Below are positions 16,286 to 24,442 of a stretch of 64,000 nucleotides of DNA, one piece after another. The notes under the pieces were generated by a model. That model was not told the DNA's origin. It saw only the letters and a list, made by a program, of their open reading frames with translations, and did no database searches. This stretch comes from Halospina denitrificans (GTDB lineage: Bacteria; Pseudomonadota; Gammaproteobacteria; Pseudomonadales; Oleiphilaceae), in NCBI RefSeq assembly GCF_004364635.1, contig NZ_SOAX01000003.1, positions 468,499 through 532,498 of the forward strand, given 5' to 3'. The position numbers were made by a program, and so were the translations under genes. Numbering within the stretch: the first letter of the stretch is position 1; every line of letters begins with the position of its first letter.

Positions 16286-18852
16286 GTCTGCAAGCGCCCA
16301 AACTGGATGACCGTTCCTTCCACGACCTGGTGGCCGAAGCCCGGCGCATGGTCCGTGAACGGTGCCCGGAATGGACCGATATGAGCGCGGGAGAACCCGG
16401 CACCACCCTGATCGAGCTCTATGCATTCCTCACGGAAGTAATGCTGTACCGCATCAACCGGCTTCCGGAAAAGGCCTACATCGAGTTCCTGCGCCTGATG
16501 GGCGTCATGCTCGCGCCGCCCAGCGCCGCGCGGGTCAAGCTCACCTTCAGCCGCAGCCAGGGCAACGACCAGCGGATCGAGGTGCCCCGGGGAACCCGCG
16601 TCACCCTTTCCCGCAGTGCCGAGGGCGAGGATCCACCCATTTTCACCACCGCCAGTGCCCTCACCCTGGAGCCGGACGAGAACAGCGCTTCGGTGCTGGC
16701 CTATCACTGCCAGCTGGTCCAGGGCGAAGCGCTGGGCTCCTCCACCGGTTTGCCGGGCCAGAGCTTCCAGTTGCGCCAGGCCCCGGTGATCGCTCCCACC
16801 GGCGACAAACTGGACCTGGTCATCGGCGTCGAAGCGGAATCCGAGCTGGATGAACGCACGCCCTCGGTTACCCACGAGGGCATCACCTACCGGATCTGGC
16901 GGGAAGTGGAGCACTTCAGCCGGGACAGCGGCGATGACGACCACCTCTATGTTGCCGACCGTGCCACCGGCTCCATCACCTTTGCCCCGGCCATCCGCAC
17001 CACCGGCGCCGACACCGGCAATGGCCTGAGCCGGAATGCCGAGGCACTGGCCGCCGTGCCGCCGGCCAACCAGCGCATCCGGGCCTGGTACCGCTGCGGC
17101 GGTGGCCCGGGCGGCAACGTGGCAGCCCACACACTGACGGTGCTCAAGGACCCTATCCCCGGTGTCCGGGTGGATAACGAAGAGGCGGCAGTGGGTGGCT
17201 GTGAGCAGGAGTCGCTGGACAATGCCATGCAGCGTGGCCCCCAGGAGCTGCACAGCCTCAACCGTGCCATCACCGCCCGGGACTACGAGGCGGTGGCCCT
17301 GCGCGAAGGCAGCGTCGGGCGCGCCCATGCCGTGGCCCGGGCCGAGCGCTGGCGCTTCGCGGCGCCCGGCACCGTGCAACTGCTCCTGGTGCCCGGGCTG
17401 GACCAGACGCCGCCCTACAACCAGCAACAGCTGGAAAACGCCCAGACCAACGAGGCCCTGGCCCGGGTACGCCAGGCCATTGATGAACGCCGTCCCCTGG
17501 GCACGGACTGCGTTATTGACTGGTACCACTACAAACCCGTCAGCGTTCAGGCGCGCCTTGTCCTGCACCCGGAGGAGGACGCGCGTTCAGTGGAGGACCG
17601 GGTTGAGAACCGCCTTCACGAGATGATCAATCCCCTCGGCAAGCAGCCCCTGCGCAGCCGGCTTCACGCCTCCGATGTCTACCACGCCGCGCTGAACGAA
17701 CCCGGGGTGCTCTATGCAGACGAGGTTCAGTTTTCGGTGGATCATGCTCCGGAGTCCGATGTGGGCGCGGTAATGGCGGACCCCTTCCATCCCGACCTCT
17801 GGTACGCCGGCGCCGGCGACCAGGTCTTCCGCTCCATGGATGACGGCGAGGGCTGGGAAAAACTCGTGCGCTTCGACGAGGAGTACATTGATCGCATCAC
17901 CTGCTGTGACGCCAGGGCCGGGCTGCTTGCGACCATATCGCTCAGGTCGGACGGCGACAACACCATCAGCAGGGTCCGTATCAGTGAAGACTGTGGCCAG
18001 AACTGGCAGAAGCCCCATGAGCTGGGGTTCCAGGTGAACGACCTTGCCTGGGTCCAGCGCGGCGGGGAACCGGTACTGCTGCTTGCCACCGATGAAGGCC
18101 TCTACCAACTGCCACCGGGCAGCGGCCCCGTTCCGGTAGCCGTGGATGAGCACAACCAGGGCCTTGCCTTCTACGCCGTGGCCGCTGCTGAAGCGCCCCG
18201 CGTGGGTACCCAGGTGGCCGTGGCGGCACGCAACAGCAAGGGGGTCTACCTCTGCCCTGATGAGCAGCTGGAGGACTTCCAGCACATCGGTCTGGACGGG
18301 CAGGATGTGCGGGTGCTGACCGCTCAGCGAATCGGCCCCCGAGCCTTCCTCTGGGCCGGTGTGGCGGCCGTGGGCGGCGAGGACGGCGATGGCTGCCTGC
18401 GCTGGGAACTGCGCCGGGACACCACTGGCGGCGACGGCTGGATGGCCATGGGTAACGGCTGGAAAGGCGGGTCCTGCCGGGCGCTGGCCACCCACGGCGA
18501 GCACGTCTTCGCCGCCACCTTCCATTCCGGCGTGGTGGCCATGGACAGTGCGGTGAAGGACCCGGAATGGCGGGTTCCCGCCATCGACTGCGGTCTGCCC
18601 CTGCGCGACACCGACCGGCTGCTCCAAAAGGTCAATGACGTGACCGTGGCACCACCCCGGGGCGCGGAAACAGATCGCATGCCCACGGTCCTGTGTGGTG
18701 GCCCTCATGGCGCCTTCCGCAGCCGTGACGGCGCGCACGCGTTCAGGAACATATCCAGGCGCACCTTCACCGACCACGTCACCATCGGCGAAGGCTTCCT
18801 GTTCTGCAGCGGCAAACACAAGGTGGAGGCGGTACACGATGAGACGCGCTGA
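16282..18852 (+). CDS. Baseplate J family protein with C-terminal BNR/beta-propeller-like extension
   Basis: An 856-residue wedge protein. Residues 1-490 are baseplate J/Afp11-like: MSAGEPGTTLIELYAFLTEV, INRLPEKAYIEFLRLMGVML, VPRGTRVTLSRSAEGEDPP, and RAITARDYEAVALREGSVGR. From about residue 495 the sequence changes to a repeat region with Asp-box (BNR) signatures: FRSMDDGEGW (near 518), RISEDCGQNW (near 566) and FRSRDGAHAF (near 812), separated by LLATISL, LLLATDEGLYQLP and similar strands. Such Asp boxes occur in sialidase/sortilin-type beta propellers. A propeller on baseplate J is unusual and could bind a partner or membrane component. The last 14 bases overlap the tail protein I gene. Confidence 0.9.
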   Translation: MSLQAPKLDDRSFHDLVAEARRMVRERCPEWTDMSAGEPGTTLIELYAFLTEVMLYRINRLPEKAYIEFLRLMGVMLAPPSAARVKLTFSRSQGNDQRIEVPRGTRVTLSRSAEGEDPPIFTTASALTLEPDENSASVLAYHCQLVQGEALGSSTGLPGQSFQLRQAPVIAPTGDKLDLVIGVEAESELDERTPSVTHEGITYRIWREVEHFSRDSGDDDHLYVADRATGSITFAPAIRTTGADTGNGLSRNAEALAAVPPANQRIRAWYRCGGGPGGNVAAHTLTVLKDPIPGVRVDNEEAAVGGCEQESLDNAMQRGPQELHSLNRAITARDYEAVALREGSVGRAHAVARAERWRFAAPGTVQLLLVPGLDQTPPYNQQQLENAQTNEALARVRQAIDERRPLGTDCVIDWYHYKPVSVQARLVLHPEEDARSVEDRVENRLHEMINPLGKQPLRSRLHASDVYHAALNEPGVLYADEVQFSVDHAPESDVGAVMADPFHPDLWYAGAGDQVFRSMDDGEGWEKLVRFDEEYIDRITCCDARAGLLATISLRSDGDNTISRVRISEDCGQNWQKPHELGFQVNDLAWVQRGGEPVLLLATDEGLYQLPPGSGPVPVAVDEHNQGLAFYAVAAAEAPRVGTQVAVAARNSKGVYLCPDEQLEDFQHIGLDGQDVRVLTAQRIGPRAFLWAGVAAVGGEDGDGCLRWELRRDTTGGDGWMAMGNGWKGGSCRALATHGEHVFAATFHSGVVAMDSAVKDPEWRVPAIDCGLPLRDTDRLLQKVNDVTVAPPRGAETDRMPTVLCGGPHGAFRSRDGAHAFRNISRRTFTDHVTIGEGFLFCSGKHKVEAVHDETR

Positions 18853-19384
18853 CCTTGATGCCCTTCTCCCCGCCGTCTTTCAGGATGCCGTCGCCGACGG
18901 CAGCCCGCTGGATGCCGTCCTGGAAACAGCGGCCAGGCTCCCGGAGCCGGATGAGGCCCTGCTCGCCTCCATGGACCGGCTCTTCGACCCGCGCCGCACC
19001 AACGACGACATGGTGGCTTTCCTGGCCGCCTGGGTGGACCTGGACCGCTTCCTGATCCGCCGAAGCAGTGACAACACCGGCGGTGAGCTTCTCTCCGGAA
19101 GCGGCCCCCTGCGAGAACTCTGCGCGGCTGCGGCGGAACTGTCCCGAAACCGGGGCACGCGCCAGGGCCTGATCCGCTTCCTGGAAGTTGCCACCGGACA
19201 GAAGGGATTCCGGATTGAGGAGAACCGGGACCCCGACGGCAATGAAAAGCCCTTTCACCTTGTGGTCACGGCGCCGCGAGAAGCCGAGCCCCATGCGGAA
19301 CTCATCCATGCCGTAGTCGCTTACGAGAAGCCGGCCTACGTCACCTACGACCCCAGTGAACTGCGTTTTGAACGAGGAGCCTGA
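18839..19384 (+). CDS. Tail protein I-like baseplate protein (Afp12-like, short)
   Basis: A 181-residue protein. RLFDPRRTNDDMVAFLAAWV is followed by DLDRF, then LSRNRGTRQGLIRFLEVATG, which matches the gpI/Afp12 pattern (the RGT..GL motif). Family members in Afp/PVC are much longer because they carry fibre-attachment regions; this one stops right after the core. That fits the absence of a tail-fibre gene. ATG at 18839 lies within the end of baseplate J. Confidence 0.82.
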   Translation: MRRADLDALLPAVFQDAVADGSPLDAVLETAARLPEPDEALLASMDRLFDPRRTNDDMVAFLAAWVDLDRFLIRRSSDNTGGELLSGSGPLRELCAAAAELSRNRGTRQGLIRFLEVATGQKGFRIEENRDPDGNEKPFHLVVTAPREAEPHAELIHAVVAYEKPAYVTYDPSELRFERGA

Positions 19385-19386
19385 CC

Positions 19387-20646
19387 ATGCCCAATTACTA
19401 CGAAATCTCCCCGACCGACGACACACTCACCCTGCGCGACGGCAAGGCCTCGGCCAGTTTCACTGTGCGCTATGTCGGCAACCGGACGGTGGAAGCCCGT
19501 GCGCAGCCAGTGGCACTCAAAGGGGCCAATGACGCCTGGCTTGAAGTGGAATCCCCCGCGACGCGGGAGATGGAGCCCAACCAGACCCAGAACTTCAAGG
19601 TCAGCGTCAAGGCGCCGCCGGGCACGCCTACAGGTGATTACGCCCTGCGGCTGGACATGGTGTCTGTGGACAATACCGACGAAGAATACGATCAGGGTCC
19701 GACCGTTTCCTTCAAGGTGGAGGAAAGCAAGGAGCCCGAACCCGAGCCCATCGGCTTTCCCTGGTGGCTCGTCGTGGTCATCGCCGTGGTCCTGGTACTG
19801 GCCATCGGCGGAGGCACCTGGTACGCCCTTTCCGGTGACGGGACGGATGGCGAGGAAGAGGAAGAGGAAGATGACGAGGCGACCCTCGCGATCGATGCCT
19901 CCGGCTGGTCCGGCGACTACCGTGGCCGCCTCGACGGCCGCAACGCCAGTCTACGCATTCAGGCCAACGAGGCCGGCGACAATCTGCGCCTGATTCAGCG
20001 CGACCTGGACCGCAATGCCACGACAAACGGCGAGGTATCCTTCTCCGGGGGCGACAACGCCCACATCATCACCGGCCCCTTTGGTGACTCAAATGAACGG
20101 CTGATCCTCCACCGCCATGACCGCGACCTCATCTCCATGCTGGGCAAATGGCGCGGAGTCTCTTTCGGGCGCGTATTCGCCCGGGGCGGCTTTGATCGTT
20201 CCGGGGGCCGCAACTTTGATGATGACCGTTGGAAAGCCTACTGGCAGGGCAAGTTCGAAGGCCATACCGATGGCCTGGAATCCCGACTCAGCGCCACCAT
20301 TGGCGGCAACACCGTGAACCTTGTGCTGTCGGTCGACAACCCGGACGGCGGCAGCACCACCTATGTCGGGACCCGGAACATGAACCCGGGCAGTGACCCC
20401 ACGCGGATGCATGTACTCGAAGGCGCCAGGCTGGAAAGTTTGGAGGGCAACGAAACCCTCACCATAAAGGAACTTCTGGTCCACACCTGGGGATCGAACT
20501 ACGTCACAGGCATCGCGGAAATGCCGGACGGCACCGAGGTGGGCCAGATCTTCATCCGCGAGAAGGATGTACCGGCCCCCGGCCGGTTCGAACTCATCCC
20601 CATCCAGCCCGAGATCCGCATGCACCGGATCAATCCCGGCAACTGA
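19387..20646 (+). CDS. Ig-like/transmembrane/acidic-linker protein of the injection-system operon
   Basis: A 419-residue protein I cannot place in a named family. Residues 1-115 form a strand-rich, NEW3/Ig-like domain (GKASASFTVRYVGNRTVEAR, NQTQNFKVSVKAPPGTPTGD) without a signal peptide. One membrane helix follows (residues about 125-147), then an acidic linker (GEEEEEEDDEA) and a beta-rich C-terminal domain (YRGRLDGRNASLRIQANEAG and FNRSGG-like repeats). Orientation is probably Ig-like domain inside, C-terminal domain outside. The start follows 2 bases after the tail protein I stop, so it belongs to the operon. I infer a role in anchoring the particle to the membrane. Confidence 0.75.
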   Translation: MPNYYEISPTDDTLTLRDGKASASFTVRYVGNRTVEARAQPVALKGANDAWLEVESPATREMEPNQTQNFKVSVKAPPGTPTGDYALRLDMVSVDNTDEEYDQGPTVSFKVEESKEPEPEPIGFPWWLVVVIAVVLVLAIGGGTWYALSGDGTDGEEEEEEDDEATLAIDASGWSGDYRGRLDGRNASLRIQANEAGDNLRLIQRDLDRNATTNGEVSFSGGDNAHIITGPFGDSNERLILHRHDRDLISMLGKWRGVSFGRVFARGGFDRSGGRNFDDDRWKAYWQGKFEGHTDGLESRLSATIGGNTVNLVLSVDNPDGGSTTYVGTRNMNPGSDPTRMHVLEGARLESLEGNETLTIKELLVHTWGSNYVTGIAEMPDGTEVGQIFIREKDVPAPGRFELIPIQPEIRMHRINPGN

Positions 20647-20657
20647 GGCAGTTGGTT

Positions 20658-21173
20658 ATGAAGATGAAGGTGATGCAGCTGATGCTGGTAGTGGCGGCAA
20701 TTCTCGCCGCCCTGGGCATTGCCGTGGCGCTCAGCAAGGGCGGGATTGAGAACCCGAAAGAGCACGCCAGGACCTATGAACCCTCCGGACTGATGAGGTC
20801 CTTTGGCAGCCTGGTGAGTCCACCCCTGCTTGGCCGTGATGAACTCACGGAGGCCGGCAGGGCCTTCCCGGCGTCACTCAGGCTGGCGCCGGGCACGCGG
20901 AAGACGTTCAACATTGCCTCAGGCAACGCGGACCAACGCCGGTTGGAACTCCGGGTCACGGGCACAAGTACGCCGTTCGCCATCACCTACGAGCCGTCAC
21001 GCGGACAGACATTCAATGACCAGCCAGTGGACAAAAATACATGGGAACAGGACGAGGCCGAGAAAAGCGACAAAGTGAGCTTCGTGATCTTCAACAGGGG
21101 CGGCACGCTCATCTTCGACAACACCGGTAACAGCGGTTCCACCGTCAGCATCCGGATGGAGGAGTCACCATGA
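20658..21173 (+). CDS. Signal-anchored extracytoplasmic protein of the injection-system operon
   Basis: A 171-residue protein with an N-terminal signal or anchor helix (LMLVVAAILAALGIAVAL) and then a soluble, strand-rich domain (GTRKTFNIASGNADQRRLEL and SFVIFNRGGTLIFDNTGNSG). ATG at 20658 is chosen over the upstream TTG at 20652. It overlaps the next gene by 4 bases. No family recognised; probably periplasmic, working with the membrane proteins around it. Confidence 0.7.
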   Translation: MKMKVMQLMLVVAAILAALGIAVALSKGGIENPKEHARTYEPSGLMRSFGSLVSPPLLGRDELTEAGRAFPASLRLAPGTRKTFNIASGNADQRRLELRVTGTSTPFAITYEPSRGQTFNDQPVDKNTWEQDEAEKSDKVSFVIFNRGGTLIFDNTGNSGSTVSIRMEESP

Positions 21174-21853
21174 CCCGCGCCCAACGCCTGAACCGCCCCC
21201 TGTTCCTCCTGGCCGTCGCACTCCTTGGTCTGGTGCTGCTCGCCGAACTCGGCGTTGCCGTCGTCTCGCCCTTTCTCGGGGAATCAACGGGCGCCGTTGG
21301 CTGGGGCATTCCCGCTCTCGCCCTGCTCGACGCCCAGCTCGTATTCACCGCCCTGCTCATGGGCGCGCCGCTGGTCTTCCCCGAGAGCGTGACCGGCCGC
21401 ATCCAGGGCATCTCCACCTTTGTGGCCGCCATTATCCTCGTGATCGCCTGCGTGACGACAGGCCTGGCCGCATTCGGGCTGCTTACCCTGCTCATCGGCC
21501 TGCTGCTGGCGCCACCCATCGGCCCCGGCATCTACGCGGCGATGGGGTACGCGAGCTTTCCCACCGGTACCGCCGCCACAACGCTGAGCCTGATCATGCT
21601 CACCAAGCTGGTCAGCTGCGGCGTCCTGGTGATGGCCCATCCACGCTTTCTGGAAAACAAGGGGCTGGTGCTGATGATCGGCACCTCCCTGCTGGGGACC
21701 ATCGTGGTCTCCTTTCTCCACGGGTTCCCTCCGGGATTCGTGGTCAGTGTCGCGGACCTGATCGCCACGATCGTGGTGGTCATCCTGGCCGTTATATGGG
21801 CCATCTTCGCCCTGGTGCTGGGCGGGATTTCCGTTATCAAGGCAGTTACCTGA
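21170..21853 (+). CDS. Polytopic membrane protein of the injection-system operon
   Basis: A 227-residue hydrophobic protein with about six membrane helices, such as LFLLAVALLGLVLLAELGVA, FVAAIILVIACVTTGLAAFG and LIATIVVVILAVIWAIFALV. Gly/Pro-rich turns (LAPPIGPGIYAAMGYASFP) link them. It is coupled to the previous gene by an ATGA overlap. No family recognised. Together with the next gene it gives the operon a dedicated membrane module. Confidence 0.72.
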   Translation: MTRAQRLNRPLFLLAVALLGLVLLAELGVAVVSPFLGESTGAVGWGIPALALLDAQLVFTALLMGAPLVFPESVTGRIQGISTFVAAIILVIACVTTGLAAFGLLTLLIGLLLAPPIGPGIYAAMGYASFPTGTAATTLSLIMLTKLVSCGVLVMAHPRFLENKGLVLMIGTSLLGTIVVSFLHGFPPGFVVSVADLIATIVVVILAVIWAIFALVLGGISVIKAVT

Positions 21854-21882
21854 AAACAGACAGGCCTCAGGGAGGAATCACC

Positions 21883-22728
21883 ATGACTGGACTCAAACTC
21901 AGCAGTGCCTCCGGCTTTGCCGGAACCATCAGTGGCCTGGCGCTCTGCGCGCTGGCTTTTATCCTGCTCAGCGTCACGCCGACCGTGCCTTTCGCACTCG
22001 TTGGCGGCGTGGTCCTGATTGTTGCGGTTCTGGTGTTCTACATCCTGGCCACCATCCAGGTAAAAAAGGACTCGGGTACGGAAAGCGCGGCCACCTCCGT
22101 GTACCGGGGCCTTCTGGTGGGGATCAACAGCACCCTGAACTTCGGGCTCGTGTTCCTGCTGCTTTACGCACCGCTGGGCAACCCCGCTCTGGTGATCGCC
22201 GCCGTAATCGCCCTCATCAACCTGCTCGCCTGCATCGGGCCGGTTTCGCAATCGGCGTTCTATCAGGGCGTGCTCGGCTGGGCCAACTGGCTCATGCCCA
22301 TGTCCTGGCTGATCGTCGGGCTGGGGCTGGCGTTCACCCTCTTTTCCCTGCTGCTGCATCTGGTGCTGACGCTACCCTTCGGCGTTGAGTTCACCCGGGT
22401 CGGCATCAAGAGCGGCGCCCTGAAAGGCAAGGCGTTCTCGGTGGACTGGCCCACGGGCACCTTCTTCCAGTACGGCGGTCTCGTGGCCAACCTGAATCAC
22501 CTCCAGACCGCGTTCAACATGGGCAACTTCGCGTTTGTCCACTACAAATCGAGTGCCAGCCACAGCCAGCACGAGGCCGGCCACACCCTGAACCTGGCGG
22601 CCTTCGGCAGCCTCTTTCACCTGATTGGCGCGGTTGACGAAGTATTTGCGAAGCACCGGGCTTTTGCTGAATTCCTGGCGGACAGCAATGATCCAACTGG
22701 CAGTACGCAACTGAAGATGTGGTCCTGA
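21883..22728 (+). CDS. Polytopic membrane protein with HEAGH motif
   Basis: A 281-residue protein. Residues 1-165 hold about five membrane helices (LCALAFILLSVTPTVPFALV, ALVIAAVIALINLLACIG and others). The C-terminal 110 residues are soluble and carry HSQHEAGHTLNLAAFGSLFH with a later acidic residue in GAVDE. His230-Glu231-x-x-His234 fits the HExxH zinc-protease signature, and Glu253 sits 19 residues on. Whether it is a protease or only metal-binding cannot be told. GGAGG lies 8 bases before the ATG. It is the last gene of the operon. Confidence 0.75.
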   Translation: MTGLKLSSASGFAGTISGLALCALAFILLSVTPTVPFALVGGVVLIVAVLVFYILATIQVKKDSGTESAATSVYRGLLVGINSTLNFGLVFLLLYAPLGNPALVIAAVIALINLLACIGPVSQSAFYQGVLGWANWLMPMSWLIVGLGLAFTLFSLLLHLVLTLPFGVEFTRVGIKSGALKGKAFSVDWPTGTFFQYGGLVANLNHLQTAFNMGNFAFVHYKSSASHSQHEAGHTLNLAAFGSLFHLIGAVDEVFAKHRAFAEFLADSNDPTGSTQLKMWS

Positions 22729-23212
22729 AGGCAGGCAATGGCACTCGTTCTGGCCGTTGGTGGTCTTGAAGCAGGCCCCGCCGGAGGTGAAGCTCTCAAG
22801 CTCCCCGCCATGGAGCAGCACCCCCCACAAATGTGGGATGTTAACGCCCCCTTGAGCCGGCCTATTCTGGACAGGTCGGATCAACTCCGGCCACGAACGC
22901 ATGGAAGTGTGAAACAGGTCCTGAAAGTACAAAAGATTACATCTTGGTGGCTTTTGACCGTTTCCCGGACAGGGTTTAAAGCTCAGTCTGGTCGTGTGTG
23001 AGGCAACAGCAGGAATGTCAGACAACAATAACCGTTTCCCAGGGCCTCGACAGGAGGCACAGGAAGCATAAATCGACGCATCGCGCGCACTCACAAACCG
23101 AGCACCGGATCGGCGCCACAGGCGTTGGACAGGGACCGCCCAGAGATCGGAAGGAAACGCTACGAGGTCAGATTGTGCCCGTGTGTGCGAACCAGATCTC
23201 TGGGGCTGCAAC
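22729..23212. other. Intergenic region between injection-system operon and lipase gene
   Basis: A 484-base gap. It has a short hairpin, CCCACA-AA-TGTGGG at 22824-22837, which could end or process the operon transcript, though no T-run follows. The rest should contain the lipase promoter and leader. Open frames here (for example 22738-23001) have no ribosome site and no recognisable protein features. Confidence 0.5.
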
Positions 23213-24355
23213 ATGAATAACAAATCCAATAAACGAATAACGAGAAAAGCCACAACCCTCCTCTTCAGCGCAACACTCGCCCTGAGCGCGCTTTTCGGCG
23301 TGAGCCTGGCACACGCAGGCGCTGACAAAACCACGCATCCCGTCGTCATGGTTCACGGCCTGGCCGGATTCGATGACATTCTGGGTTATCACTATTTCAG
23401 CGATACCTACGGACGTAAGCTTTACCGCAACTGCAACTGGTACAGCAGCTGCAACAAGTATCTGGACGATGGCCAGATTGGTGCAGCGGCATCGATGACG
23501 CCATTCCAGTCATCAGACAAGCGGGGCCTGGAGCTGGCCAATGCCGTGGAGTCCTGGATGATTGCCAACGACTTTGAGCATGTGAATCTGGTCGGGCACT
23601 CCCAGGGTGGCATGGACCTGCGCAAGGCGGCCAAGGTCCTGCATGACCGTTTCGGCTACCGAGTGGTCAAGGTCGCCTACAGCATCTCATCGCCACACCG
23701 GGGTTCGCCCATTGCCAAGCATGTTCTGGATCTGGGCGATGGCGTGAATAACATTGTTGATGCACTCGCGGAGGCCTATGGCGAGATCGTCTACGGCGAT
23801 GGCAATGATGCTGGCGCGGCCCTGAAACAGCTCGTCTATGACGACTACGACCCGAATGACGGCGTGCATACCGGTGCGAAGCAGTTCAACGAGAACTACC
23901 CGGTGAGCAGCCAGTATGCCAAGCGCTATGCCTCCACGCTCAACGCGCAACAGGGAGCATACGTAAACCCTGCGCTCTGGATCACCCAGGATGACTACTT
24001 CAATATCGATGGTGACGGCTACTGCACCGATGACTGCAGTGGTGACGGTGCCGCCGGACAGGGTGACGGTGAACAGTACGACACGGATGATGACGGCCTG
24101 GTTGGGATCAACTCGCAGCAGATGGGTTGGCGGACTCAGCTCCATGACAACTACTGGAGCATGGACCACCTGACCACCATCACCGACACGGACAACGTGG
24201 ACGACCTCAACTACCCCACACCGACCCAGATGACGTCGCACGCCGGAGTAATCAACCAGGACCATGTCGACATGATCGGCATTCCCAGCACCACCTTCGA
24301 TATCCGCAACTTCTACGGTGCGATCTTTGATTACATCGCGCAACACGACGGCTAA
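23213..24355 (+). CDS. Secreted triacylglycerol lipase, foldase-dependent family I
   Basis: A 380-residue lipase. A signal peptide ends at AHA (near residue 35). The oxyanion region VVMVHGLAGFDDILGYHYF and the nucleophile elbow LVGHSQGGMDLR (Ser130) are typical of Pseudomonas/Burkholderia family I lipases, and SISSPHRGSPIA fits as well. A late His (INQDHVDMIG) is the likely catalytic base. An unusual Asp-rich insert (DGDGYCTDDCSGDG, then YDTDDDGL) resembles calcium-binding loops. The foldase gene follows downstream, and export by type II secretion is expected. ATG at 23213 is chosen because it starts the basic n-region of the signal peptide. Confidence 0.92.
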   Translation: MNNKSNKRITRKATTLLFSATLALSALFGVSLAHAGADKTTHPVVMVHGLAGFDDILGYHYFSDTYGRKLYRNCNWYSSCNKYLDDGQIGAAASMTPFQSSDKRGLELANAVESWMIANDFEHVNLVGHSQGGMDLRKAAKVLHDRFGYRVVKVAYSISSPHRGSPIAKHVLDLGDGVNNIVDALAEAYGEIVYGDGNDAGAALKQLVYDDYDPNDGVHTGAKQFNENYPVSSQYAKRYASTLNAQQGAYVNPALWITQDDYFNIDGDGYCTDDCSGDGAAGQGDGEQYDTDDDGLVGINSQQMGWRTQLHDNYWSMDHLTTITDTDNVDDLNYPTPTQMTSHAGVINQDHVDMIGIPSTTFDIRNFYGAIFDYIAQHDG

Positions 24356-24379
24356 TCCACTCCCCTGAGCGGTAGAAGC

Positions 24380-24415
24380 ACCGAACCATCCCGGCTCCGA
24401 CCGGGTTGGTTCGGT
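24380..24415 (+). terminator. Strong hairpin between lipase and foldase genes
   Basis: An inverted repeat with outer arms ACCGAACCA and TGGTTCGGT and inner arms CCCGG and CCGGG around a CTCCGA loop. No T-run follows, so it is not a standard intrinsic terminator. It more likely stabilises the lipase message or reduces foldase expression relative to lipase. Confidence 0.6.
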
Positions 24416-24442
24416 CATTGAAAGAACAAGAGTCATCCTGTT

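Noticed and set aside
10862..18837. Several antisense frames of 230-450 codons across the injection-system genes (10862-11983, 13896-15023, 16210-17568, 17587-18837)
   Set aside because: All lie opposite clearly recognised structural genes, and their translations are low in hydrophobic core and rich in His/Gly/Arg, as expected of antisense GC-rich DNA.
9898..22728. Type VI secretion system or prophage tail
   Set aside because: No TssJLM or ClpV-like genes for type VI, and no capsid, portal, terminase or integrase for a prophage. The LysM hub, PAAR-like tip and J/I order fit an Afp/PVC-type injection system.
22372..23349. Minus-strand frame of 325 codons across the injection-system/lipase gap
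   Set aside because: Overlaps the HEAGH membrane protein and the lipase signal peptide on the other strand; composition and lack of a ribosome site argue against it.
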